Assembly: GCF_001881565.1 (NCBI RefSeq)
Contig: NZ_MPDJ01000004.1
Location: 680,185-744,184, forward strand
DNA length: 64,000 nt
Source: Eisenbergiella tayi
GTDB lineage: Bacteria > Bacillota > Clostridia > Lachnospirales > Lachnospiraceae
Direction: 5' to 3'
In this document: piece after piece, positions 8,333 to 17,182 of the stretch
How the letters are laid out: every line of letters starts with the position of its first letter
Numbering within the stretch: the first letter of the stretch is position 1
Position numbers and translations under genes: made by a program
Notes under the pieces: generated by a model
What the model was told of the DNA's origin: nothing
The model's input: only the letters and a program-made list of their open reading frames with translations
Database searches by the model: none

Positions 8333-8364
8333 ACCTCTCTCAAATAAGTACTGTTGCAGACGAA

Positions 8365-9153
8365 TCAGGAAACGGGCCGGGCAGGCTCTTCTCCGGGGGA
8401 TTCGATACCCGCGGCCTCCAGCAGCCTTTTTGTATAGGGATGCTCCGGGTGGAAATATACATCATCCACATCCCCGCTTTCCACAATTTCTCCGTCCTTC
8501 ATGATCATGACCCGCTGGCTCAGCTGGTATACGACACGCATATCATGGGAAATGAAAAGAATGGCAAGGCCCATTTCCTTCTGAATGCTGCGGAGCAGGG
8601 ATATAACCTGTGCCTGGATTGTCACGTCCAGCGCCGATACCGGTTCGTCGGCTATCAAAAGCCTGGGGGAGAGCATCAGGCTTTCCGCGATACACACTCT
8701 CTGCCGCTGGCCTCCGGAAAGCTGTCTGGGGTAGCGATCCGCCTGTTTTTCATCCAGGCCTACCTTTTTCAGCATTTCCAGGACCTTTTCCCTGCGCTGC
8801 TGTTTGTTCAGCTCCGTATTCAGCCGCAGGGGCTCTTCCAGAATCCAGCCCACTTTTTTCACGGGATTCAGCGAGCTGTAGGGATCCTGGAAAATCATCT
8901 GGGGATGCAGGGATTTCTGGACAATCACTCCCTCGTATTTGGGAATCAGGCCCAGCAGCGCCTTGGAAAGCGTGGATTTTCCGCAGCCGCTTTCGCCCAC
9001 CAGCCCCAGGACCTCTCCTTCCCTGATGGAAAAGGATACTCCCTTCAGGACATCCAGATCCTTTTTGGGATGGAACAGGCCTCCTTCCTCCTGTGCATAG
9101 GAAACCCGCAGATCCTTTACCATAAGAACATAATTTGTCTGTTTTTCTTCCAT
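8365..9153 (-). CDS. oppF: Peptide ABC transporter ATP-binding protein (OppF/DppF type)
   Basis: One of two cytoplasmic ATPases that power the peptide importer encoded by this five-gene operon. The 262 residues contain Walker A GLVGESGCGKST (about 51-62), the Q-loop at MIFQDPYSSLNP, the ABC signature LSGGQRQRV, Walker B LLIADEPVSALD and an H-loop FISHDM. The C-terminal extension usual in OppF (HPEHPYTKRLLEA) is present but short. It starts 1 bp downstream of the oppD stop codon. Confidence 0.9.
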   Translation of the reverse strand: MEEKQTNYVLMVKDLRVSYAQEEGGLFHPKKDLDVLKGVSFSIREGEVLGLVGESGCGKSTLSKALLGLIPKYEGVIVQKSLHPQMIFQDPYSSLNPVKKVGWILEEPLRLNTELNKQQRREKVLEMLKKVGLDEKQADRYPRQLSGGQRQRVCIAESLMLSPRLLIADEPVSALDVTIQAQVISLLRSIQKEMGLAILFISHDMRVVYQLSQRVMIMKDGEIVESGDVDDVYFHPEHPYTKRLLEAAGIESPGEEPARPVS

Positions 9154-9154
9154 C

Positions 9155-9952
9155 TCAAACCTCCGCAGGCTTCACGCATCTGGGAATAGCGGCTATCAGG
9201 TTACGGGTATAGGGCTCTTTGGGGTTTTCGAAAATTTCCTGACAGTCCCCTTCCTCCACAACAGCGCCGTCCTTCATCACCACAATCCGCTCACAGAGAC
9301 GTTTTACAAGGCTCAAATCATGGGAAATGAAGAGGATACCCGTTTTCTTTTCCCGGTTGAGCCTGGACAGCAGCTTGACAATCTGAAGCTGCACGGTAAC
9401 ATCCAGGGCCGTGGTCGGCTCGTCCGCTATCAGAAGCCTGGGATCACAGATCATGGCAGCGGCTATCATCACGCGCTGCCGCTGGCCTCCTGATATCTGA
9501 TGCGGATAGGAATTGTAAATCCGCTCCGGCTCCGAAAGCTCCACTGCTTTCAGCATCTCCATCGCCTTATCCCTGCGCATGTCACGGCTCATTTCCGGGC
9601 GGTGGATACGCAGGCTTTCCTCCACCTGCCAGCCGATGCGGTACACCGGATTCAGGGAGGTCATGGGCTCCTGGAACACAATCCCGATATCATCTCCCTG
9701 AAAAGCGCGGAGCTGATTTCTGGGACAGGTGAGCAAATCTGTTCCCCGGAACAGAATCTGTCCTGTTTTTTTCATATCATGTCTGCGCAGAAGCCCTGCA
9801 ATAGCCAGGGCGGTCATGGATTTTCCGGATCCGGATTCCCCCACGAGACCGATGATATCCCCTTCCTCCATATGAAGGTTAAAATGATAAACTACTGTTT
9901 CCGGGACCAGATGGTCATGGAACTCCAGATTCAGATCTATGACATCAAGCAT
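9155..9952 (-). CDS. oppD: Peptide ABC transporter ATP-binding protein (OppD/DppD type)
   Basis: The partner ATPase of OppF. It has Walker A GLVGESGSGKSM, Q-loop VFQEPMTSLNP, signature ISGGQRQRVMIAAAM, Walker B LLIADEPTTALD, H-loop FISHDLSL and the OppD-type ending NPKEPYTRNLIAAIPRC. The ATG at 9952 (MLDVIDLNLEF) is chosen: a TTG 21 bp upstream is in frame but lacks a ribosome binding site. About 265 residues, shorter than the roughly 320-340 of many OppD proteins because the C-terminal iron-sulfur-like extension is reduced. Confidence 0.9.
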   Translation of the reverse strand: MLDVIDLNLEFHDHLVPETVVYHFNLHMEEGDIIGLVGESGSGKSMTALAIAGLLRRHDMKKTGQILFRGTDLLTCPRNQLRAFQGDDIGIVFQEPMTSLNPVYRIGWQVEESLRIHRPEMSRDMRRDKAMEMLKAVELSEPERIYNSYPHQISGGQRQRVMIAAAMICDPRLLIADEPTTALDVTVQLQIVKLLSRLNREKKTGILFISHDLSLVKRLCERIVVMKDGAVVEEGDCQEIFENPKEPYTRNLIAAIPRCVKPAEV

Positions 9953-9991
9953 AACGTTACCAGCCTTTCCCAAGGAGCAGATCCCTGTTCC

Positions 9992-10783
9992 TTAATCCCT
10001 TTTCAGCCCCTCCGCGAGCAGGCTGAAGCCAAGCACCATCAGGACGATGAATACACCGGGAAACAATGCAAAACCGGGAGCTGAGAAGATATAGGTCTGC
10101 GCTTCGGAAAGCATCCTTCCCAGACTGGCATCCGGCGGCTGCACGCCGATTCCCAGATAGCTCATGCCCGCCTCCGCCAGAACCGCGTTGTTGAAACCGA
10201 TCATCACCGCCGGGACAAGCACCTTAAGCGTATTAGGCAGGATGTGTACGAACATGATGCGCAGATGTCCGGCCCCGGCCAGTCTTGCCAGCTTCACATA
10301 GTCCATATTTTTGCAGCGTATGAATTCGGAACGCACAATCCTGGCAAAGCTGGGAATGAACGCAATTCCCAGGGAAATGATCACATTTCCCTTTCCCGGG
10401 CCGAGCAGGCTGATGAATACCAGCGCCAGTAGTATGCTCGGGAAGGCGAACACTACATCATTGATACGCATCAGGATTTCATCCAGCAGACCGCCGAAAT
10501 AGCCTGTGAAGGCCCCCAGCAGGACTCCGAAAAAAGTACCGATAGCCACTGTGGACACAGCCACCGACAAGGTGGTTCCGCTCCCCTGCATCACCCGGCT
10601 CAGAATATCCCTGCCGAAATTATCGCAGCCGAAGGGATGGGCGAGCGTGACGCCGGAAAGCTTATTCGCATTATCCATGGCAGTCGGGTCATACGGTGTA
10701 TAAAAGATTCCCACAAGCACCACCAGCAGGACAAGGCCCGTAAGGATGCTTCCAAGAATTAAATTCAGATTCTTTTTCTTCAT
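9992..10783 (-). CDS. oppC: Peptide ABC transporter permease (OppC/DppC type)
   Basis: Inner-membrane subunit of the importer. 263 residues, starting MKKKNLNLILGSILTGLVLL (first membrane helix), with the BPD permease core and the EAA loop EAGMSYLGIGVQPPDASLGRM, which contacts the ATPases. About six membrane helices are expected. ATG at 10783 follows AAGAAGAGG. It lies 21 bp after oppB. Confidence 0.93.
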   Translation of the reverse strand: MKKKNLNLILGSILTGLVLLVVLVGIFYTPYDPTAMDNANKLSGVTLAHPFGCDNFGRDILSRVMQGSGTTLSVAVSTVAIGTFFGVLLGAFTGYFGGLLDEILMRINDVVFAFPSILLALVFISLLGPGKGNVIISLGIAFIPSFARIVRSEFIRCKNMDYVKLARLAGAGHLRIMFVHILPNTLKVLVPAVMIGFNNAVLAEAGMSYLGIGVQPPDASLGRMLSEAQTYIFSAPGFALFPGVFIVLMVLGFSLLAEGLKRD

Positions 10784-10804
10784 AGCTAAGCCTCTTCTTT
10801 CCGG

Positions 10805-11746
10805 TTACTGTACACGAATCCTGGGATCGATTTTCTTATAAATGAAATCCACCAGGAAATTGATGAAAATAACAAGAAAGGCCAGCAGTACAATAATAGC
10901 CTCCACTACCGGATAATCCCTGTTTGAAATAGAGGTGAGCAGTATTCTTCCCAGCCCCGGGATATTGAAAACCTGCTCGATAATAATGCTCCCTGCAATC
11001 ATGTCCGTCAGCGCCATTCCCAGGAAAGTCACCACCGGAATCATGGCGTTTTTGAGAAGATGGCGATACATCACATCTCTCGTGCTGTTTCCTCTGCTGT
11101 ATGCCGTCCTCGCATAATCCTGGCTCATTTCCTGGATAATGGAGCTGCGCAGCAGCTTCACAGCCATGGCCGCCTTGGGAAGGGCGATTGACAGTGCAGG
11201 GAAAAAGAGGTAGCCGATGAAACCCGCTATACTTTTCATATAGGATACATAGCCTCCCGGCGTAAACAGATGAAGGAGGAGCCCAAAAAGAAGGGTTATC
11301 AGGATACCTGAAAAAAAAGGCGGAATCGCCATAATGATCTGGTTCAGTACGGAAACCACATGATCTGCCGTCCCGCCCTCATGTTTGGCCGTATAAAGCC
11401 CCAGCGGTATGGAAATCAGAACCATCATGGCAAACGCCATCAATGTCAAAGTCAAAGTGACGGGAATTTTTTCCGCCACCATATCCGTTACAGGCATGCT
11501 GTAGCTGTAGGATGTTCCCAGATCTCCCCGGAACATCCCTGCCAGCCAACTCGCATACCGCACGGGAAGCGGGCGGTTCAGTCCCATTTCCTCCCGCAGC
11601 GCTTCCACCCTTGCCGGAGTTGCCTCCGTGCCCAGCTTCGAAGTGGCGGGGTCCCCCGGTATCACCGCAAAGGCCAGAAACACCAGAAAGGACACCACCA
11701 GAAGGGTAGCCGCCATGGATATCAGTTTTTTAATCATATATTTCAC
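10805..11746 (-). CDS. oppB: Peptide ABC transporter permease (OppB/DppB type)
   Basis: Second permease subunit, 313 residues. It begins with MIKKLISMAATLLVVSFLVFLAF and the characteristic IPGDPA segment, then RYASWLAGMFRGDLGTSY, typical of DppB/OppB, and ends FLVDFIYKKIDPRIRVQ. The EAA loop is in MIAGSIIIEQVFNIPGLG. It lies 38 bp after oppA and is co-transcribed with oppC, oppD and oppF. Confidence 0.94.
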   Translation of the reverse strand: MKYMIKKLISMAATLLVVSFLVFLAFAVIPGDPATSKLGTEATPARVEALREEMGLNRPLPVRYASWLAGMFRGDLGTSYSYSMPVTDMVAEKIPVTLTLTLMAFAMMVLISIPLGLYTAKHEGGTADHVVSVLNQIIMAIPPFFSGILITLLFGLLLHLFTPGGYVSYMKSIAGFIGYLFFPALSIALPKAAMAVKLLRSSIIQEMSQDYARTAYSRGNSTRDVMYRHLLKNAMIPVVTFLGMALTDMIAGSIIIEQVFNIPGLGRILLTSISNRDYPVVEAIIVLLAFLVIFINFLVDFIYKKIDPRIRVQ

Positions 11747-11784
11747 GTCGCACTCACTCTCCCCTGCGAAGCTGGAATCCTGTG

Positions 11785-13302
11785 TTAATCTTCCACAATA
11801 TAGAGCTTGGAAATATCCTGCACATACAGCGGGTAAAATTCATACCCTGCGTATTTTTTATTCAGGGCCACCAGACAAGGCAGATCCTGGATATATACAT
11901 TGGCGGCATGCTCCGCCAAAAGAGTTTCACATTCCTTAAAGGCCGCTGTTTTTTCTTCGTCATCAATGGTGCCGAGGGCTTTAGCATAGGCGGCATCATA
12001 ATCCGCATTGCTGAAATTGACAAAATTGTTGCTTGCGGTGGAAACAAAACGGGAAAGCAGGGCGCTGGGCGTCAGGCTGGATGCGTCTACACCCACTACC
12101 GTGGCCTCGTATTTTCTTCCCGCATAAACATCGGAAAGCCAGCTGTCCCATTCAATGAGATTGATTTCCGCCGTCACGCCGATTTTTTTCAGCTGCTCCA
12201 CAATAACCTGAGCCGTATCAATGTGCTGCTGGTAATTGGAAGGAACGGTTATGGTAAAAGAAAAGCCGTTCTCATATCCCGCTTCCTTCAGAAGCTCCTT
12301 CGCCTTGTCCAGATCCTGTTTATACATGTCGTTCAGTTCAGGCATATAGTATTTCCCAAAAGCAGGGAACATACTGCTTCCAATTTCTGTTCCCTTCCCT
12401 CCGGAAACGATATCCATGATTTCCTGAGGATCCACCGCATAGCACAGCGCCTGACGCACAAGCTCATTGTTAAAAGGTTCAGCCTCATTATTCAGATATA
12501 AGGCCTGCACCAGATTCATCGTCCCTTCCAGCACCTGGAAGCTGTCTCCCAGCTGATCCGCCTGGGCCGGTGTCACCCTGGCAAACATATCGATGGAGCC
12601 TCCCTGCAGATCCATGACGATAGAATCCGCATTGGCACATACCTTAAAGGTTACATGCTCAATATTGGCGGGGGTCCCCCAATAATCATCAAACTTTTCC
12701 ACCACAAAATTTTCCTGGGGCGAACGGGATACATATTTGTAAGGGCCGGTGCCGATGGGATTCGTGTCCGGATTCTCATTGGAAGCCGGAATAACGGCAT
12801 TGGTCATGTAAGCCAGGAAATCCGTATCCGGGCCGTCCAGTACCACTTCCACCGTCTTTTCATCCAGAATATTCACACTCTGAATATGGGAATACGCCGC
12901 TACCAGGGGGTCCCCATTCGTGGTATCGGCGCATCTGTCTATGGAATACTTCACGTCCTCGGCCGTTACCGGACTGCCATCATGGAATTTCACCCCTTCC
13001 CTTAAGGTAAAGGTATAGGTGGTCGCATCTTCCGATATCTGAAAATCACTCGCGAGCGCCGGCTGCAGCTCTCCGCTGCTGTCCGGTTTCACAAGTCCTT
13101 CGTACAGATTAAACAGTACCTCTTCCGTTCCTGCCGCCACTGCTTTGTGAGGGTCAAGACTGTCTTCAATATCCTGAGGTATGCCAATCGTTATCTGAGA
13201 AGAGCTCTCACCTGCCTTATCACCTGAGCATGCGCTCAGTGCAATAGTTAGTGTTGTGAACACTAAAGTCAAAAGAAACCGTTTTAAAGCTTTTGTCTTC
13301 AT
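11785..13302 (-). CDS. oppA: Peptide/solute-binding lipoprotein (OppA/DppA family)
   Basis: A 505-residue family 5 extracellular solute-binding protein. It has a lipoprotein signal (MKTKALKRFLLTLVFTTL, lipobox ALSAC, cysteine about residue 25), then a short Ser/Glu linker, IGIPQDIEDSLDPHKAV, and the SBP_bac_5 signature region around TFTLREGVKFHDGSPVTAEDV. Lipid anchoring outside the membrane delivers ligand to OppBC. The substrate (oligopeptide, dipeptide or nickel) cannot be told from sequence. ATG at 13302 follows AAAGGA. As the first operon gene it has an ATTGTATACAAT palindrome upstream. Confidence 0.92.
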   Translation of the reverse strand: MKTKALKRFLLTLVFTTLTIALSACSGDKAGESSSQITIGIPQDIEDSLDPHKAVAAGTEEVLFNLYEGLVKPDSSGELQPALASDFQISEDATTYTFTLREGVKFHDGSPVTAEDVKYSIDRCADTTNGDPLVAAYSHIQSVNILDEKTVEVVLDGPDTDFLAYMTNAVIPASNENPDTNPIGTGPYKYVSRSPQENFVVEKFDDYWGTPANIEHVTFKVCANADSIVMDLQGGSIDMFARVTPAQADQLGDSFQVLEGTMNLVQALYLNNEAEPFNNELVRQALCYAVDPQEIMDIVSGGKGTEIGSSMFPAFGKYYMPELNDMYKQDLDKAKELLKEAGYENGFSFTITVPSNYQQHIDTAQVIVEQLKKIGVTAEINLIEWDSWLSDVYAGRKYEATVVGVDASSLTPSALLSRFVSTASNNFVNFSNADYDAAYAKALGTIDDEEKTAAFKECETLLAEHAANVYIQDLPCLVALNKKYAGYEFYPLYVQDISKLYIVED

Positions 13303-13379
13303 GTGTTTTTCCTTTCTCTCTCAGCACTTTCCCGACCTGGCGTGAAAAGTACTTATTCTATATTTAGTTTTACCGTAGT

Positions 13380-13391
13380 ATTGTATACAAT
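13380..13391. promoter_or_regulatory. Palindrome ATTGTATACAAT upstream of oppA
   Basis: A perfect 12-bp palindrome 78 bp before the oppA start, within an AT-rich region with a possible -35 (TTGATA on the minus strand just upstream). GntR-type repressors often bind TTGTATACAA-like sites, so an operator is plausible. No adjacent regulator gene supports this. Confidence 0.35.
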
Positions 13392-13452
13392 AATTATCAA
13401 AAATGCAAGAAAAAATTATTCTGCAAAATCATTTTCCAATCAAATTTCACTG

Positions 13453-13507
13453 AAAAACAGCCTTCAGAACAAACCGTGCTGTCTATGCGCGTTCTGTTTT
13501 GAAGGCT
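13453..13507 (-). terminator. Intrinsic terminator after nrdR
   Basis: Minus-strand AGCCTTC...AGAAC pairs with GTTCTGAAGGCT (with a bulge of about 5 nt), followed by GTTTTT. It lies 27 nt after the nrdR stop codon and separates nrdR from oppA. Confidence 0.7.
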
Positions 13508-13533
13508 ATTTTCCGATCGGACGGCATATCCCT

Positions 13534-13992
13534 TTAATTTTTCGTACTCATCACCTTTTTCAGCTCGTCCATAAAGGTATTGATGTCTTTGAATTCCCTG
13601 TATACCGAAGCAAAACGGACATAGGCCACAGCATCCAGGCTCTTCAGCCTGTCCATCACCAGTTCTCCGATAACCTGGCTGGGGATTTCCTTTTCTTCCA
13701 TATTAAATACATCCGTCTCTACCTCGTCCACCAGGCGGGTGATCTGGTTGGCGCTCACCGGCCTCTTATGGCAGGCACGCAAAACTCCGGCCTCTATTTT
13801 GGACCGGTCATAGGTCTCCCTGTTATTGTCCTTTTTTATGACAATCAACGGAATCGTCTCTATCTTTTCATAGGTGGTAAAACGTTTGCCGCATTCATCA
13901 CATACACGGCGCCGTCTGATGGAATTATTTTCATCAGCAGGCCTGGAATCGATTACTCTTGTATTATCTCGACCGCAAAACGGACATTTCAT
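13534..13992 (-). CDS. nrdR: Transcriptional repressor NrdR
   Basis: ATP/dATP-sensing repressor of ribonucleotide reductase genes. The 152-residue form begins MKCPFCGRDNTRVIDSR at the ATG at 13992, preceded by GGGAG; a longer reading frame upstream is not needed. The zinc ribbon uses CPFC and CDEC (about 3-34), and the ATP-cone follows (IVIKKDNNRETYDRSKIE, about 48-65). This is the standard NrdR length. It sits at the downstream end of the sporulation sigma cluster. No NrdR boxes were searched for. Confidence 0.95.
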   Translation of the reverse strand: MKCPFCGRDNTRVIDSRPADENNSIRRRRVCDECGKRFTTYEKIETIPLIVIKKDNNRETYDRSKIEAGVLRACHKRPVSANQITRLVDEVETDVFNMEEKEIPSQVIGELVMDRLKSLDAVAYVRFASVYREFKDINTFMDELKKVMSTKN

Positions 13993-14148
13993 AACTGGCT
14001 CCCATCTGTGTTCCCGCACACTCTCAAACAAAGGAAAGCTGAAAACAGATTCATTTCCGCCCTCCATATAATTCCATATCTTTACTAATTATAAAGTAGG
14101 TTTGTTTTTATGTCAACTTAGGAACTAATGTTCGGCCACACAGTCTGT

Positions 14149-14190
14149 ACGCCGTGTTCTGTGAGGATTCTTCCTCACGAAGCACGGCGC
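14149..14190. repeat. Hairpin after ylmC
   Basis: CGCCGTG and CACGGCG flank an inner GTGAGGA/TCCTCAC helix, giving a strong interrupted stem-loop 32 nt after the ylmC stop. There is no U-tract on either strand, so it is recorded as a hairpin, perhaps a transcript-end stabiliser. Confidence 0.5.
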
Positions 14191-14221
14191 ATATTTCACA
14201 GAAAACTATTTTCAAACATGT

Positions 14222-14455
14222 TCAGTCCGGTAAATCCACAATAATGAGATCCGGGCCTATCTGCTTAATATCTTTGTAGCAGATCACATGGTCCGTATCA
14301 CAGGAAAAAAATGATTTCCATTTAGCTCCGCCCGGGACGATCAGCTTGCAGATGCAGCCGGTGCACTGGTCAAATTCAAAATCGGTTACGTGTCCCAGCT
14401 TTCTGCAGTCTCTTAAATTTATGACTTCCTTACATTTCAGTTCTGAAAAAAGCAT
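14222..14455 (-). CDS. YlmC/YmxH family PRC-barrel protein
   Basis: A 77-residue protein starting MLFSELKCKEVINLRDCRKL at the ATG at 14455, which has GGGAG 6 nt upstream; the longer frame has no such site. The PRC-barrel fold characteristic of the YlmC/YmxH sporulation-associated family is inferred from GHVTDFEFDQCTGCICKLIVPG and the ending DLIIVDLPD. In Firmicutes these small proteins commonly follow sigG or sit near it. The precise role is unknown. Confidence 0.85.
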   Translation of the reverse strand: MLFSELKCKEVINLRDCRKLGHVTDFEFDQCTGCICKLIVPGGAKWKSFFSCDTDHVICYKDIKQIGPDLIIVDLPD

Positions 14456-14611
14456 ATCCGTCTCCCTGCCGCACGATGCGTTTTCCCTTTTATTACTAGC
14501 ATATGCTCCGCATTTTCTTCTGCTACTGTTTATCTGCTGCAAATTACGTCCCGGCACCTCCTGACCTATGGTTCTGTCCTGATATCTGACCCGGGGCTTT
14601 AACCAGAATAG

Positions 14612-14647
14612 AAAACGGCCATACCCGTTTTGCCGGATACAGCCGTT
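14612..14647 (-). terminator. Intrinsic terminator of sigG
   Basis: A 13-bp stem on the minus strand (ACGGCTGTATCCG with CGGGTATGGCCGT), with three G-U pairs that pair only on this strand, a GCAAAA loop and the tail TTTTCTATTCT. It lies about 80 nt after sigG. Confidence 0.75.
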
Positions 14648-14724
14648 ATACTCAAACAGGATTTTTCCTGCTGTTTTATTCTCTTTTCAATTATGGCCAT
14701 GCCCGGCCTTTTCCAAATCATCTC

Positions 14725-15504
14725 CTATGCGGTCAGATAATTTTTCATCACCTTCAGTGCATTCTTCTCCAGCCTGGATACCTGTGCCTGGGAAATACCG
14801 ATGAGCTCTGCCACTTCCATCTGTGTTTTCCCTTCAAAAAAGCGCAGGGATATGATTTCAAATTCCCTTTCATTCAGCTTTTTCATCGCTTCGCTTAAGG
14901 ACAGATGCTCCACCCAGGTTTCTTCCTTGTTTTTCTTATCACTGATTTGATCCATTACATAGAGTGTGTCCCCGCCGTCCGTATATACCGGCTCATACAG
15001 ACTCATGGGATTCTGAATTGCATCCAGGGCATAAACCACATCTTCCTTGGAAATTCCTATTTCCGTGGCCACCTCGGCAATGGTTGGCTCCTTCTGGTTC
15101 TGCTTCATCAGGTTTTCTTTTGCATAGATAGCCTTGTAGGCCGTATCCTTCAGTGATCTGCTTACACGGATGGCGTTATTGTCCCGCAGAAATCTCCTGA
15201 TTTCCCCGATGATCATAGGAACCGCATAAGTGCTGAATTTTACATTCAGCGTGGAATCGAAATTGTCGATCGCTTTGATCAGGCCGATGCAGCCTATCTG
15301 AAACAGGTCATCCACATTTTCATTACTATTGGAAAAACGTTTGATTACGCTGAGCACCAGACGCAGATTGCCTTTTATATATTTCTGCCTGGCTTCTTCG
15401 TCCCCTTCTTTTATCCGCTCAAAAAGCTGCGTTTTTTCTTCATTAGTAAGCACCGTAAGTTTTGAAGTATTTACCCCGCAGATTTCCACCTTGTTCAGTG
15501 CCAT
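14725..15504 (-). CDS. sigG: Sporulation sigma factor SigG
   Basis: Directs late forespore transcription. The 259 residues begin with the diagnostic MALNKVEICGVNTSKLTVL (SigG N-terminus), followed by region 2 (NLRLVLSVIKRFSN...DDLFQIGCIGLIKAIDNFD), region 3 and region 4 with the helix-turn-helix TQMEVAELIGISQAQVSRLE. This sequence separates it from SigF. It lies 91 bp downstream of sigE, as in Bacillus and clostridia, with a sigma-F/G-like promoter in the gap and its own terminator. Confidence 0.96.
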   Translation of the reverse strand: MALNKVEICGVNTSKLTVLTNEEKTQLFERIKEGDEEARQKYIKGNLRLVLSVIKRFSNSNENVDDLFQIGCIGLIKAIDNFDSTLNVKFSTYAVPMIIGEIRRFLRDNNAIRVSRSLKDTAYKAIYAKENLMKQNQKEPTIAEVATEIGISKEDVVYALDAIQNPMSLYEPVYTDGGDTLYVMDQISDKKNKEETWVEHLSLSEAMKKLNEREFEIISLRFFEGKTQMEVAELIGISQAQVSRLEKNALKVMKNYLTA

Positions 15505-15549
15505 TGCCGAATCCTCCTGCTCTCATTTTCTACTAAAGAGAATTCTCAC

Positions 15550-15581
15550 AATTTCACCCAAATATACCAAAGTAAAAATAC
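15550..15581 (-). promoter_or_regulatory. Sigma-F/sigma-G type promoter of sigG
   Basis: The minus strand has GTATT (15581-15577), an 18-nt spacer and GGTGAAATT (15558-15550). The latter fits the sigma-F/G -10 consensus GGNNANANT at every fixed position; the -35 differs from GYATA at one base. It is 46 nt before the sigG start. Confidence 0.5.
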
Positions 15582-15595
15582 AAAATCTGGAAACT

Positions 15596-16333
15596 TTATT
15601 CTTTGACCATTTCCCGTTTCAGACGCTTCATAATCTTTTTCTCCAGCCTGGAAATATAGGACTGGGAAATCCCCAGAAGCGTAGCCACTTCCTTTTGTGT
15701 CATTTCCTGTCCGTCCGGGGTGTTGAGACCAAATCTTAAGTTAATAATGGTCTTTTCCCGGTCTGTCAGTTTGTTAATGGCTTTTAAAAGGAGCTTTCGT
15801 TCCACTTCGTTTTCAATATCCCGGTAAATGACGTCCTCGTCCGTTCCCAGGATATCGGAAAGAAGCAGTTCATTTCCGTCCCAGTCCACATTCAGAGGCT
15901 CGTCAATGGAGACTTCGAGACGGGTTTTGTTGTTGCGGCGAAGATACATCAGAATTTCATTTTCAATACAGCGTGAGGCATAGGTGGCCAGTTTGATATT
16001 TTTGTCCGGTTTGAAGGTGTTGATGGATTTTATGAGGCCTATCGTACCTATGGAAATCAAATCCTCCACACCCACGCCTGTATTGTCGAATTTTTTTGCT
16101 ATGTAAACGACCAGTCTGAGATTATGTTCAATCAGAATATTCTTTGCCTCATCTTCATATTCCGTCCCAAGGTCGCTTATGATTTCATTTTCTTTTTCCG
16201 ATTCCAGCGGCGGTGGCAATACCTCTGCTCCTCCGATATAATGGATATCCCCCTGCCCTGACAAAAGGAAACTGGGTTCCCTGCGAATCATCTTAAACTG
16301 CATTTTTCCTGGTATTGCGACTTTTAATATCAT
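15596..16333 (-). CDS. sigE: Sporulation sigma factor SigE (pro-sigma E)
   Basis: Mother-cell sigma factor made as an inactive precursor and cleaved by SpoIIGA. 245 residues. ATG at 16333 (MILKVAIPGKMQFK) has GGAGG 7 nt upstream and is preferred to an ATG 21 bp further out. The N-terminal pro-sequence is followed by region 2 (NLRLVVYIAKKFDNTGVGVEDLISIG) and region 4 (EMTQKEVATLLGISQSYISRLEKK). It overlaps the end of spoIIGA by 41 bp, matching the conserved protease-substrate operon. Confidence 0.96.
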   Translation of the reverse strand: MILKVAIPGKMQFKMIRREPSFLLSGQGDIHYIGGAEVLPPPLESEKENEIISDLGTEYEDEAKNILIEHNLRLVVYIAKKFDNTGVGVEDLISIGTIGLIKSINTFKPDKNIKLATYASRCIENEILMYLRRNNKTRLEVSIDEPLNVDWDGNELLLSDILGTDEDVIYRDIENEVERKLLLKAINKLTDREKTIINLRFGLNTPDGQEMTQKEVATLLGISQSYISRLEKKIMKRLKREMVKE

Positions 16334-17141
16334 GTCCGTTCCTCCGATTTTCAAATAATGCAGGATGCAGGATCATCTGGTAACCGCCATGTGCTGTGAC
16401 CTTATTTTCGTACAGTCCAAGAAGCGCTTTCTCGACAATCAACTCCTGTCCATCTTTCTTTACCTTAAGTTTCTCAATTTCCACCGCCTGCATCATGCCA
16501 TGCTTTTTTCCGATGGAGTGATAGGGAATGAGCCTGAACTTCTCGGGAATATCCAATGGGATTTTCCCTTCCAGCGCTTCTCTTTCCACAACGCATACCG
16601 GTTTCCCGCTTATGGGATCATACAGGCTGTTGCCGCTGTCTATCAGGGCTTTCAGCGTCACCTGCACGCTTCCTTCTTCCAGGATTACGGTTATCACTAT
16701 CTCTTCCCTCTTTATCTTTTCCCATCTCAGGACGCACAGTACAGTGACTCCTATTGCCGCCGCACAGGCCGATGCCTGTATGGTATCCATAAAAGGGGCT
16801 CTTCCAAAAGCTCCGTAAAGGGCATTGAGGGCTCCTGCCAGAAGAAATGCCGCCCCATGATACAGAATCACAGCTTTGCAGAAATGCTGCAGAGTTCTGA
16901 TCCGGAAGGCCATTCCCAGCGTCACCAGGCTGCTGCATGCGAACAGCAGAATCTTCATCCTTCTGCCTGCATCAGGCAGCAGCAGGATCATACAAAAAAG
17001 CAGAGCTCCGGCAGCCGATGCCAAAACAATCCGTTTCAGCGCTGCCGCGCTGTGCAGAAAAGCCCTTGTCAGCAGCAAGAGTATGCAGCTTTGTACAAAC
17101 TGAAGCAGAAACAGGCGGTCTATATATACGACGTATCTCAC
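16293..17141 (-). CDS. spoIIGA: Sigma-E processing peptidase SpoIIGA
   Basis: A membrane aspartic protease that activates pro-SigE at the septum after SpoIIR signals from the forespore. The 282 residues show an N-terminal half of about five hydrophobic helices (about 1-130) and a C-terminal domain with the catalytic motif LIDSGNSLYDP (about 160-170), where the aspartate acts in a retropepsin-like dimer. The start is GTG at 17141 with AGGAGG 6 nt upstream. It is the first gene of spoIIGA-sigE, with Spo0A boxes upstream. Confidence 0.94.
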   Translation of the reverse strand: MRYVVYIDRLFLLQFVQSCILLLLTRAFLHSAAALKRIVLASAAGALLFCMILLLPDAGRRMKILLFACSSLVTLGMAFRIRTLQHFCKAVILYHGAAFLLAGALNALYGAFGRAPFMDTIQASACAAAIGVTVLCVLRWEKIKREEIVITVILEEGSVQVTLKALIDSGNSLYDPISGKPVCVVEREALEGKIPLDIPEKFRLIPYHSIGKKHGMMQAVEIEKLKVKKDGQELIVEKALLGLYENKVTAHGGYQMILHPALFENRRNGHDIKSRNTRKNAV

Positions 17142-17182
17142 CTCTCACCTCCTGTATGTAATAGGACTGCTTACATGGGTTA

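Noticed and set aside
14149..14190. Intrinsic terminator after ylmC
   Set aside because: Strong stem but no U-tract on either strand; listed as a plain hairpin.
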